From positions 1 through 64,000 of the forward strand of contig CANRNY010000005.1 of the NCBI GenBank assembly GCA_947632085.1: a DNA stretch of 64,000 nt. The letters run 5' to 3'. A program made the translations under genes and the position numbers. This stretch comes from an uncultured Bacilli bacterium (GTDB taxonomy: Bacteria > Bacillota_I > Bacilli_A > RF39 > UBA660). Below are positions 1 through 7,508 of this stretch, piece after piece; within the stretch, counting starts at the first letter, position 1, and each line of letters opens with the position of its first letter. The notes below the pieces were generated by a model. It did no database searches, was not told where the DNA came from, and worked only from the letters and a program-made list of their open reading frames with translations.

Positions 1-72
1 TAGAAGTAAAATAATTACGACTAAGAATAGGAGTAATATTATAATAAATTGAGAAAATTCTCTTTTTGTCAT
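1..72 (-). CDS. small hydrophobic peptide, putative type I toxin (partial, module A)
   Basis: Reverse-strand ORF starting with ATG at 72 and open at the window edge (24 codons seen). It begins MTKREFS and then becomes an almost pure Ile/Leu/Val/Phe stretch, as in membrane-active Fst/TxpA-type peptide toxins. A purine-rich ribosome site (AAAGGTGG) precedes the ATG. Its promoter region shares a 21-nt identical stretch with that of the complete module at 1673-1762, which is why I call it a paralogue. The toxin role is inferred from architecture; the stop codon and the partner RNA would lie outside the window. Confidence 0.6.
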   Translation of the reverse strand, partial: MTKREFSQFIIILLLFLVVIILLL

Positions 73-150
73 AAATACCACCACCTTTCTTTTATCCTTT
101 GATAAATAGAAAGGGAAAGCATCTGATATATTCCAAATGTATCCAATAAT

Positions 151-178
151 ATTATATCAAACATTTGTTTTAACACAA
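151..178 (-). promoter_or_regulatory. promoter of toxin-like peptide, module A
   Basis: Reverse-strand -10 TATAAT (151-156) and -35 TTGTGT (173-178), spacing 16. Positions 151-171 are identical to 1831-1851 upstream of the module C peptide. Confidence 0.65.
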
Positions 179-272
179 TGAAAATTGGTAATAAAATTGT
201 CAATTTAGAAAACACACTTGCATATTGGCAAAACAATATGCGTATGAAATTTGTAATAAATACAAATATAAA

Positions 273-341
273 ACGACTTGTCAAAAAGTCGTTTTTTATG
301 TTATTATGAATATGTCAAGGAAACTTGCATAAAATAAAAAA
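273..341. repeat. 69-nt direct repeat, copy 1
   Basis: Identical to 1527-1595 over 69 nt, after which the copies differ by one A. It contains a 10-bp hairpin with a T-run (AAAACGACTT / AAGTCGTTTT) and, overlapping it, a promoter (TTGTCA 278-283, 18-nt spacer, TATTAT 302-307). It forms the promoter and 5' part of the small RNA of module B. Confidence 0.9.
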
Positions 342-431
342 GGGAACATTCAGTTTTTGCAAGTTGAGTGTCTACCCAATTAACATTGTTTAGACATTTA
401 ATTCATGTAAGAATTAAGTGTCATTTTTTTA
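313..431 (+). ncRNA. small antisense RNA, putative type I antitoxin (module B)
   Basis: Predicted ~118-nt transcript. The promoter is TTGTCA (278-283) / TATTAT (302-307), 18-nt spacer. It ends in an intrinsic terminator with stem GACATTTAATTC (393-404) / GAATTAAGTGTC (411-422) followed by seven T. The terminator overlaps the 3' end of a decayed peptide gene on the other strand (421-489). No long ORF is present. The 5' half is identical to the module C RNA; the antitoxin role is inferred from that and from the convergent layout. Confidence 0.6.
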
Positions 432-489
432 TTACTACTATCATAACGATAAGGAGAAATAAAATGATAGCAATGTGCTTTAAAATATT
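421..489 (-). pseudogene. decayed toxin-like peptide gene (module B)
   Basis: On the reverse strand an open frame of 22 codons ends in TGA at 421-423. It reads as a hydrophobic helix followed by a short tail, IVVIKK, closely matching the C-terminus ILCIKK of the intact peptide at 1673-1762. No canonical start codon or ribosome site exists upstream: an in-frame stop (490-492) lies directly before it, and the only ATG leaves 7 codons. The promoter sequence conserved in modules A and C is absent. It looks like a 5'-truncated toxin whose RNA partner survives. Confidence 0.6.
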
Positions 490-577
490 TTAATTTATGT
501 TAGAATATTATAAATTTTAATTGATATGCGTGTTAATTATGCTAAAAAAACTACATAATGTAGGAGGAATTATTAAG

Positions 578-1183
578 ATGTCCAATAAAGAAATATTAGA
601 AAGTATAAAAAAACTATCAAAACAAGAAAAAATGAATCTTGCTTATGATAATTTAGTAGAAATAATGGGTAAGTTAGAAACTAATGAAATAATTGAATTA
701 AGTAATATTATTGGTTATCCAGTATTTACAAGAATGTGTATGGGATCATTAAAACATAAATTTGTTTTATTACAAGATGGAGCAGCAGCTATTATTGTAA
801 ATGAACAGGGACAAATTTTGCTTCAATCAAGAGCTGATAACGATAGATGGGGACTTCCTGGTGGTTGTCAAGAATTGGGTGAAAGATTTGAAGATACGAT
901 AATCCGTGAAGTTAAAGAAGAAACAAATTTAGATATAACAGAGGATAATTTGGAGTTGATAGCTATTGTTTCTGGTAATAGTAGAAGAAATGAATATCCA
1001 AATGGGGATGTTGTTATTAATAATACAGCTTTGTATTGTGTTAAAAATTATTCAGGAACATTAAAATGGGATGAGGAATCAAAAAATATGAAATTCTTTG
1101 AGTTGGATAATTTACCTGCGAATCAAAATGATCCAGATTTAATTGCGGTTTATCGAAAATTATTAAACAAGAAAAATATATAA
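578..1183 (+). CDS. NUDIX hydrolase
   Basis: About 201 aa. It contains a Nudix box near residues 90-115 (GGCQELGERFED followed by REVKEETN), fitting the Gx5Ex7REUxEE core that binds the metal and hydrolyses a nucleoside-diphosphate-linked substrate. The position after EE is T-N rather than the usual x-G. The ATG at 578 is chosen because TAGGAGG (561-567) sits at the right distance; an upstream in-frame start at 521 has no ribosome site. The N-terminal ~65 aa are helical, as in the ADP-ribose/NUDIX subfamily with an N-terminal extension. The gene lies alone between type I toxin-like modules. Substrate unknown. Confidence 0.88.
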   Translation: MSNKEILESIKKLSKQEKMNLAYDNLVEIMGKLETNEIIELSNIIGYPVFTRMCMGSLKHKFVLLQDGAAAIIVNEQGQILLQSRADNDRWGLPGGCQELGERFEDTIIREVKEETNLDITEDNLELIAIVSGNSRRNEYPNGDVVINNTALYCVKNYSGTLKWDEESKNMKFFELDNLPANQNDPDLIAVYRKLLNKKNI

Positions 1184-1270
1184 TAAAACGAATGAAATTT
1201 TTCAAATAATCCATAGAGGTATTCAATATAATAATATTTTATTATAACAAAAGATGAAAGAAGTGATAAT

Positions 1271-1465
1271 ATGGCAATACGTGTTAGAGTTTTAAATGGT
1301 TTTAGTCGTTTAAAAAATACAACTACAAAGGTTCAAAAAAAACCGGTTATTTTAACACCTGCTTATGTTAGAAGACTAAATAAACAAATAGCTTATAATA
1401 TTCGTAAAAGTCAAGCTGATTCTCAACCAGATGTTTATACTTTAAAAAAGACTATCATGCGTTAG
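1271..1465 (+). CDS. small basic protein of unknown function (64 aa)
   Basis: ATG preceded by AAAGAAGTG. The product is strongly basic (many Lys/Arg) with no membrane segment, starting MAIRVRVLNGF and ending KKTIMR. The charge would suit RNA or DNA binding, but I recognise no family. It lies between the NUDIX gene and module C, and the hairpin of the 69-nt repeat (1527-1550) would serve as its terminator. A spurious ORF is not excluded, but start, ribosome site and length look genuine. Confidence 0.6.
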   Translation: MAIRVRVLNGFSRLKNTTTKVQKKPVILTPAYVRRLNKQIAYNIRKSQADSQPDVYTLKKTIMR

Positions 1466-1526
1466 TTTGTGTGAGTTCTTTTTTTAGTTTAAGTAATAGT
1501 TATTATAAGATAGGATAAAAATAAGG

Positions 1527-1595
1527 ACGACTTGTCAAAAAGTCGTTTTTTATGTTATTATGAATATGTCAAGGAAACTTGCATAAAATAAAAAA
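1527..1595. repeat. 69-nt direct repeat, copy 2 (terminator hairpin plus promoter)
   Basis: Identical to 273-341. The hairpin ACGACTT / AAGTCGT with a T-run can end transcription of the 64-aa gene, while TTGTCA (1532-1537) and TATTAT (1556-1561), 18-nt spacer, form the promoter of the module C small RNA. Confidence 0.9.
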
Positions 1596-1683
1596 AGGGA
1601 AATACTTAACTTTCGCATGTCGAGTACTTACCCTTAATGAGAGTTAGTACTTAATCTATTGCAGATTGAGTACTATTTTTTTA
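1567..1683 (+). ncRNA. small antisense RNA, putative type I antitoxin (module C)
   Basis: Predicted ~115-nt RNA from the promoter at 1532-1561. It ends at a 12-bp intrinsic terminator (AGTACTTAATCT 1646-1657 / AGATTGAGTACT 1663-1674, one G-T pair) with a T-run at 1676-1682. The terminator covers the last codons and stop of the convergent peptide gene. The RNA segment 1600-1610 can also pair, with one mismatch and one wobble, to the 5' UTR of the peptide mRNA (GTTGAGTACTT, forward 1797-1807 region). That resembles the dual-contact layout of Fst/RNAII-type systems. Function inferred. Confidence 0.65.
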
Positions 1684-1762
1684 TACATAGAATCATTGAA
1701 GAGACTATTAATAAAATGATAATTAATATTAGAAATGAGATTAATAAATCTTTTTTCTTCAT
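1673..1762 (-). CDS. 29-aa hydrophobic peptide, putative type I toxin (module C)
   Basis: Reverse-strand ORF from ATG (1760-1762) to TAG (1673-1675), with a strong ribosome site (AAAGGAGG) before the start. The product starts MKKKDLL, continues as a ~18-residue Ile/Leu/Val helix and ends ILCIKK. A short charged N-terminus, one membrane helix and a basic tail are typical of Fst/TxpA/BsrG-like toxins. The mRNA would end in a terminator formed by 1597-1633 read on the reverse strand (GGGTAAGTACT / AAGTATTTCCC, then T-rich). It therefore overlaps the convergent small RNA by about 90 nt. Toxicity is inferred, not shown. Confidence 0.72.
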   Translation of the reverse strand: MKKKDLLISFLILIIILLIVSSMILCIKK

Positions 1763-1830
1763 AAATATCAAGCCTCCTTTCTAAATGAAAGTTGGCAAGT
1801 ACTCAACAGTTATAGTATTTCCTGATGAAA

Positions 1831-1860
1831 ATTATATCAAACATTTGTTTTTTTATACAA
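1831..1860 (-). promoter_or_regulatory. promoter of toxin-like peptide, module C
   Basis: Reverse-strand -35 TTGTAT (1855-1860), 18-nt spacer, -10 TATAAT (1831-1836). The 21 nt at 1831-1851 are identical to 151-171. The leader to the ATG is about 60 nt. Confidence 0.65.
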
Positions 1861-1888
1861 CGCATTTTTATAATTTTATTTACGAGAA

Positions 1889-1922
1889 AAACGACTTGTA
1901 AAAGAGTTGTTTTTATGTTATG
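1889..1922. repeat. degenerate third copy of the 69-nt repeat
   Basis: The first ~30 nt resemble 271-307 with substitutions (ACGACTTGTAAAAGAGTTGT). The promoter and small-RNA part are lost. It is probably the remnant of a further module, now fused to the leader of the next gene. Confidence 0.5.
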
Positions 1923-1959
1923 TTGAAGTTGATTATGATAATATGTAATGGTGATGATT

Positions 1960-2286
1960 ATGGAAAAAGTATATAATAAATTAGTAAGGGATAATATTCC
2001 AGAGATTATAAAAGGAAATGGTGGAGAACCTTTTACAAGAATATTAGATGATAAAGAGTATAAGAAAGAATTAGAAAAAAAGTTAAATGAAGAATATCAT
2101 GAAGTATTAGAAGCAACTGGTAAAGAGAGAGTAGAAGAATTAGCTGATATGATAGAAATTATTAGTTCTTTAGCACAATTAGAAAATAGTACTTTAGATG
2201 AAGTTATTGAAGTAGCTAAGAAAAAAGCTCAGAAAAGAGGAGCTTTTAAAGATAAAATATATTTAGAAAAAGTTATAGAAGATTAA
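1960..2286 (+). CDS. MazG/HisE-like nucleotide pyrophosphohydrolase
   Basis: About 108 aa, all-helical. The start MEKVYNKLVRDNIPEII is the hallmark of the phosphoribosyl-ATP pyrophosphohydrolase-like/MazG family, and the acidic segment EEYHEVLEA...EELADMIEII fits the Mg-binding ExxE...ExxD helices. These proteins hydrolyse nucleoside triphosphates to monophosphates, usually as house-cleaning enzymes; substrate not known here. The ATG at 1960 directly after GGTGATGATT is preferred over 1948. It stands alone, not in a his operon, so histidine synthesis is unlikely. Confidence 0.82.
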   Translation: MEKVYNKLVRDNIPEIIKGNGGEPFTRILDDKEYKKELEKKLNEEYHEVLEATGKERVEELADMIEIISSLAQLENSTLDEVIEVAKKKAQKRGAFKDKIYLEKVIED

Positions 2287-2316
2287 AAGACAAATAAGTA
2301 TTTTTGTCTTTTTCTT
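2286..2316 (+). terminator. intrinsic terminator
   Basis: Stem AAAGACAAA / TTTGTCTTT with a T-run, just after the stop of the pyrophosphohydrolase gene. Confidence 0.75.
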
Positions 2317-2389
2317 TTTCTTTAAAAAAACATAAAATATTATAGTAGTAAATTTGTTGTCAAATTATTTTATTTAAAGTTCAAACTTA

Positions 2390-2418
2390 TTGTTAAAGAA
2401 TTAAAATTATATTATAAA
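2390..2418 (+). promoter_or_regulatory. promoter of surface protein 1
   Basis: TTGTTA (2390-2395), 17-nt spacer, TATAAA (2413-2418), about 40 nt before the start codon. Confidence 0.55.
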
Positions 2419-2458
2419 TAAATTAGATAAAAATAAAAAATAATTGGGGTGTTTATTT

Positions 2459-5400
2459 ATGAAAAAAATTTTAGAAAAATTTATTAATATATTATTAGTA
2501 ATTGCTTTATGTTGTTCATTTTTTGAACCATTTGTAGATATGGCAATTGTCGTTAATGCACAAGCAAGTGAGAGCTTTGTTTATTTGTCCGATTTATGGA
2601 ATGATGAAAATATCTTATTAGAGAAAGAAAGTAGTTGGAAAGATGTTAGAGCTCTTAAAGTTAATCAAAATGAACCAGGAAATCTAATTTCACTTAATAT
2701 TGAGGGTGAACAAACTTACTTTATTAATGGTATATTTGCTCATGCAACTAGTACTTTAGTTTTTGACTTAAAAGAATATAAAGATAAAGGATTTAATACT
2801 TTCTCAGCTTATGTTGGAGTTGATACTTATGCTGGATCAAATGGTGATGGTGTAGCATTTACTATATATGGTTCAACTGATAATAAGGATTATAAAACTT
2901 TAAAAACAATTAATACTTTAAAAGGAATTAGTGATGCTGTTAAAGTAGAATTATCTTTAGGTGATTATCGTTATTTAAAATTATATGCTTATGCTAATGG
3001 TAATAATAGTTCAGACCATGCTGTATATGCTAATGCAATGATTTATAATAGTAATACTTATCAACCTAATATTAATTCTTCAGTTAGTTGGATTAAACCT
3101 TTAAGTGAATATGATGAAGAATTAAAAAAATATTCTGAAAAAGAAATTGTAGAAAATGAAGACTTAGAACTTAAATTATTACAAAGAACTTTAGTTAAAC
3201 GTGTTGGTTATCAAATAATACAAGCTTATGCGACTAGTGATCCGGAAAAAGAAGAAGTTTTACATTGGTTATTTACGGATAGAGAAGCTTTAAAAACTTA
3301 TATTACAGGTGGAGAACCACTAGGTAATTATATTAATTCATTTAATGTTTTAACTAAACTTTATAAACAATATAAAGATGATTTAGATAATAAAGATGAA
3401 AAGAAACGTGAAACATTCTTAAAAATGATGATGGCAATATCTTTAACTCATTCAGGAACTATTGCTTTTTGGACAAGTGGTGAGGGAAATACATTAGTAG
3501 TATCTGACCCAGTTAAACGTTATGATTCATTTAAAAAACTATATCTAAATAGTGGTTTAGCTATAAATTATGAGCAAACATTTAATGTTGATGTTTTTGA
3601 ATCATTAACAGTTGAAGAGATGCGTTGGGTAGTTGATGCTCGTTTAAGTGATGAAGAAATACCTTGGTTAAACTGGTATACAAGTGCTAACTTTGCAAAT
3701 ACAAAATATTATGGAACAAAAGAAAAACCTAAAAATGCAATGGATCCATATACTTATATTTGGTATAATGATAGTTTTAAATGGGCTTATACTGATGAAG
3801 ATTATTATAAAGAAGGTTCATCACATTGTGCTGCTGATATAAATACTCCAGGTAATACTGGTTATACAAGAGGTGCAAGTTGTGAAGATATTTATCAAAC
3901 ATCTAAATGGGGTATAAAAAGTGATACTAATACTCAACCAAGATTATGGGTTGTATGGGAAGAAGATGGAGTTTGTGGAGCTTTATCTAAAACTGGTGAA
4001 AACCTAAATAACTCATATGGTCAAGTAGCAGCTGTTACAAGACAACCTGCACATGCTGCTTATTTAATTCAAAATAAGAAAAAGAATGACGATGGAACAT
4101 TTACTACTACTTGGAATATTGGTAATGATGTTCATGGTTGGGCAAAATCTAGTGGTACTGAAAAAGGTGAGAGACTTCCTCTTAACTGGGGAACAACTAC
4201 ATTATCTTATTCATCAGATTATAATGCTAGTTATGTTATTTTAGCTCAAGCAGCAATTGATGATTTTGATAATTATGTTAAAGCTTTAGAATATAAATTA
4301 ATTGCAGATATTTATGAAGAAGATTATAGTAAACAAGAAGATATTTATCGTAAAATAGTTGGTGTTAATAACAATAAATTTAGTGCTAGTGAAAAAAATA
4401 TAAATGCTATTCAAAACTTTAACTTAGATGGTTGGTATGGATTAATACAAAGTTACTTAAAAAATAATAATAAAACTTCAGATTCATATAAACAATTAAG
4501 TTATGAAATTATGGCTAATTTAAAAGAATATCCACTAGCTATGAATGATATGTTAAATCTAATAAAAAATAAAATGGATAACCATGATAAAACAATAGTT
4601 AGTAGTGCTTTTGATAGAATATTAAAAGAATTAGAAAAAGTACCAAATGATAGTACTGTTTATAAACAAGGACAAGTTGTAAGACAAGTAGCACAATATT
4701 TAAATGGTAATAAAGAAGAAACTGTTAAATTCTCATTTAGTGGGGAAAATGCTAATAAAATAGTTTTAGCAACTGAACAACCATTTGAATATGCTTTAGA
4801 TTATAGTTATGATACGGCTACAAAAGAAGTTCATGCTCATTGGACTCAGGTAACAAATGGTACAACTGCTGATTTAACAAGTGTTATAGATCAAATTTCA
4901 GCAGATAAAGATATTGTTGTTCATATTATTGGTGATAATGATTATTCTCCTACTAGTGATAGTATTACGATAATTAATATTGAGGAAGGAACAACTCCTA
5001 AAAACTTATATGCTAATGATTTAGAAAATAAAGTTTTTGGTACTAGTGATTCTATGGAATGGAAAATGGATGATGATGAAGTTTCAGAATTGGTTAAGTT
5101 TAGTACGCAAGAACCAGATTTAAGTGGAATAAAAACAGTTTTAGTTCGTGATGGGGCACATGATACTTATTTACCAAGTGAAGCTATATCATTAGTTTTT
5201 GATGCTTCACCAGATGCTGATAAGACTAAAGTGTATGTACCTATTTCAAGATTAAAAGTTGAAGCTTCTTCACAACAAAATAGTTCATCTGAAGCAGCTG
5301 CAAGAGCTATTGATGGTAATAAGAATACTTATTGGCATAATTTATGGAGTGGAGCTGATACAGCAAGATGGATAAAGATAGAAGTAACTGATGAAGATCC

Positions 5401-7330
5401 AATTGATTTATCTAAAATAGAATATATGCCTAGACAAGATTCAGGAACTAATGGTATTTTTACAAAAGTTAAATTAGAAGTTAGTTTAGATGGTCAAAAT
5501 TGGGAATTAGTAGATGATAATATTAAGTGGAATGCTGATAAATCAACTAAAACTTATATTTTACAAAAACCTACTTTAGCTAAATATATAAGATTAACAG
5601 CTTTAGAATCAGCAGGTAGTTTTGCATCTGCAGCGATGATTAATATTTTTGAAAATAAAACAACTAGAACTTCGGTAGATGAATTGTCTGTTAATTATAT
5701 TTCTAATGGTTTTGTTTATGATGGGACACCTAAAATGCCAGATGTAACTGTTAAACATGAAGATAAAACATTAATTAAAGATGAAGATTATACTGTTGAA
5801 TACTCAGATAATGTTAATGCTGGTAAAGGTAAAATAACTATTAAAGGTAAAGGTGCTTATATAGGAAGAAGAACTTTTGAATTTGATATACAAAAAGCTC
5901 CTCATCCGCCATCAGCTCCGCCTAAAGAGATAGTTGTTGAAAGAGGAGACTTAAATGATTATGGTGAGGCGACTCCTTACTTATTCTACGTTCCATTACC
6001 AGAAGGTTGGGGATGGCATCCTTCAGGAATGAATATAATATTAACACCTCTTGAACCTGTAACAGCAATAGCTGAGTATTATGGTGATGATTGGTCAGAC
6101 GAAATGGCTAATAACTATGAAACAAATCAAGTTTATGTAACAGTTACAATGTTAAATGGTAATCGACCTAAAGTAGAATTAAATACTGAAGATGAACTTA
6201 TCTTTGATATTTCTGATAAAAATAATATTAAGGATAAAGAATACTTTAAAAGTCTTCTTAAGGTAACTGATGAAGAAGATGATAAGGATGAAAATGATTA
6301 TAAAGAAACAACAATTACAATTAATGACGAATTATCTGATTGGCCAGAAACTTGGGATAGAGTTGGAACTTATCATATAACTTTTACAGTTACAGATAGT
6401 GATAATAATTCAGTTGATTTTAAAGTAGAATTTACTTTATATGATTCTACAAATAAAGAAAAAATTGATATATCTGATCCAAAGAAATTTATTATTCAAA
6501 TAATTGATAATGCTTTAACATATAATGGTTCAGAAATAAAACCAGATATAATTGTTAAAGATGAAAATAATCATGTTTTAACTTTAGATAAAGATTATGT
6601 TGTTGAATATATTAATAATAAATTAGCTGGTACAGCAAAAGTTATTATTAAAGGTATTGGTTTATTATATAGTGGGGAACAAGGTCAAGAATTTATAATT
6701 CAAAAAGCTAAAATACCTTCTTCATTACCTAGTGATGTTATTGAGGTTTCACCAGATGTTACATCATTAAGTGATGTTACTTTACCACAAGGTTGGTCAT
6801 GGGAAGATGAAGATATAGTTCTTCATGAAGGTGAAAATACTTTAAATATTCTTTTTGCTGGAGATGAAAATCACGAAGCTTATAAGATGACGGTTAAAGT
6901 TATTAAAGATAGTAATAAAAAACGTGAAATTATAGAAGTTAAACAACAAGATACACCAGAATCAAGTGAGTCAGATACACAAAGTGATTCTTCAGCACAA
7001 TCAAGTAAACCAAGTGAAGCAACACAACAAGAAAAAACTACAGAATCAAAAACTAGTAAAAAAGATGATAGTAGTTCAGTAGATAAAGAAACAACTGATA
7101 ATGTTGAAGATACAAATAGTAGTGAAGAAACTGAAACTGCTGATGATAAGCAAGTAGAAGAAGATTATGAGGATAAAGATAAGCAAGAAGTTGAAGATAA
7201 ACAAAATGTAACAAAAGAACAAGAAAATAAGAAAGGAAAAGAAACAAATAGCAAACCAATTATAATTGCTATTACGGGTCTTGCTTTGTGTGGTTTAATT
7301 GTATTATTTGTTAAAATAAGAAATAAATAA
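2459..7330 (+). CDS. giant surface protein 1: NPCBM, transglutaminase-like core, F5/8C, Ig-like domains
   Basis: About 1623 aa. The ATG at 2459 follows GGGGTG; a TTG at 2444 is less likely. Order: signal peptide (1-35); NPCBM-like carbohydrate-binding domain (~40-200); helical region with a Cys-containing core (~205-640); a second region; F5/8 type C (discoidin) domain (~925-1065); Ig-like repeats including a DUF5011-like one (~1070-1480); Ser/Thr/Glu/Lys-rich stalk (~1490-1590); membrane helix and basic tail (IVLFVKIRNK). In the core, Cys506 (DGVCGALSKTG), His532 (QPAHAAY) and Asn556 (IGN) are conserved in the neighbour with the same Cys-His spacing, and fit a transglutaminase/papain-like fold. 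A role in binding or processing host or wall glycoproteins is inferred. No LPxTG-type motif is visible, so anchoring is probably by the membrane helix. Confidence 0.85.
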   Translation: MKKILEKFINILLVIALCCSFFEPFVDMAIVVNAQASESFVYLSDLWNDENILLEKESSWKDVRALKVNQNEPGNLISLNIEGEQTYFINGIFAHATSTLVFDLKEYKDKGFNTFSAYVGVDTYAGSNGDGVAFTIYGSTDNKDYKTLKTINTLKGISDAVKVELSLGDYRYLKLYAYANGNNSSDHAVYANAMIYNSNTYQPNINSSVSWIKPLSEYDEELKKYSEKEIVENEDLELKLLQRTLVKRVGYQIIQAYATSDPEKEEVLHWLFTDREALKTYITGGEPLGNYINSFNVLTKLYKQYKDDLDNKDEKKRETFLKMMMAISLTHSGTIAFWTSGEGNTLVVSDPVKRYDSFKKLYLNSGLAINYEQTFNVDVFESLTVEEMRWVVDARLSDEEIPWLNWYTSANFANTKYYGTKEKPKNAMDPYTYIWYNDSFKWAYTDEDYYKEGSSHCAADINTPGNTGYTRGASCEDIYQTSKWGIKSDTNTQPRLWVVWEEDGVCGALSKTGENLNNSYGQVAAVTRQPAHAAYLIQNKKKNDDGTFTTTWNIGNDVHGWAKSSGTEKGERLPLNWGTTTLSYSSDYNASYVILAQAAIDDFDNYVKALEYKLIADIYEEDYSKQEDIYRKIVGVNNNKFSASEKNINAIQNFNLDGWYGLIQSYLKNNNKTSDSYKQLSYEIMANLKEYPLAMNDMLNLIKNKMDNHDKTIVSSAFDRILKELEKVPNDSTVYKQGQVVRQVAQYLNGNKEETVKFSFSGENANKIVLATEQPFEYALDYSYDTATKEVHAHWTQVTNGTTADLTSVIDQISADKDIVVHIIGDNDYSPTSDSITIINIEEGTTPKNLYANDLENKVFGTSDSMEWKMDDDEVSELVKFSTQEPDLSGIKTVLVRDGAHDTYLPSEAISLVFDASPDADKTKVYVPISRLKVEASSQQNSSSEAAARAIDGNKNTYWHNLWSGADTARWIKIEVTDEDPIDLSKIEYMPRQDSGTNGIFTKVKLEVSLDGQNWELVDDNIKWNADKSTKTYILQKPTLAKYIRLTALESAGSFASAAMINIFENKTTRTSVDELSVNYISNGFVYDGTPKMPDVTVKHEDKTLIKDEDYTVEYSDNVNAGKGKITIKGKGAYIGRRTFEFDIQKAPHPPSAPPKEIVVERGDLNDYGEATPYLFYVPLPEGWGWHPSGMNIILTPLEPVTAIAEYYGDDWSDEMANNYETNQVYVTVTMLNGNRPKVELNTEDELIFDISDKNNIKDKEYFKSLLKVTDEEDDKDENDYKETTITINDELSDWPETWDRVGTYHITFTVTDSDNNSVDFKVEFTLYDSTNKEKIDISDPKKFIIQIIDNALTYNGSEIKPDIIVKDENNHVLTLDKDYVVEYINNKLAGTAKVIIKGIGLLYSGEQGQEFIIQKAKIPSSLPSDVIEVSPDVTSLSDVTLPQGWSWEDEDIVLHEGENTLNILFAGDENHEAYKMTVKVIKDSNKKREIIEVKQQDTPESSESDTQSDSSAQSSKPSEATQQEKTTESKTSKKDDSSSVDKETTDNVEDTNSSEETETADDKQVEEDYEDKDKQEVEDKQNVTKEQENKKGKETNSKPIIIAITGLALCGLIVLFVKIRNK

Positions 7331-7356
7331 AAGACTTTTGAAAAGTCTTTTTATTT
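7330..7356 (+). terminator. intrinsic terminator
   Basis: Stem AAAGACTTTT / AAAAGTCTTT followed by T-rich sequence after surface protein 1. Confidence 0.8.
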
Positions 7357-7393
7357 TTAGAAGAAAAGTTGATGTAAAAGCAATTAAAAATTA

Positions 7394-7422
7394 TTTTCAA
7401 CAAGTATTGATTGTGCTAGAAT
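7394..7422 (+). promoter_or_regulatory. promoter of surface protein 2
   Basis: TTTTCA (7394-7399), 17-nt spacer, TGC-TAGAAT (-10 at 7417-7422) with an extended TG. It gives a leader of about 80 nt, so the two giant genes can be transcribed independently. Confidence 0.45.
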
Positions 7423-7508
7423 TAAGTTACAAGAAGTTTAAGTTTATTGTTATTAATTAATTATGTATTTTTATACAAAATTAATAAGATATTATGAGGT
7501 GAATTATT

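Noticed and set aside
69..284. 71-aa reverse ORF
   Set aside because: It runs through the promoter and leader of the small peptide gene at 1-72 in another frame and has no ribosome site.
273..341. insertion sequence ends
   Set aside because: The 69-nt repeats are in direct orientation, contain promoter and hairpin, and have no transposase between them.
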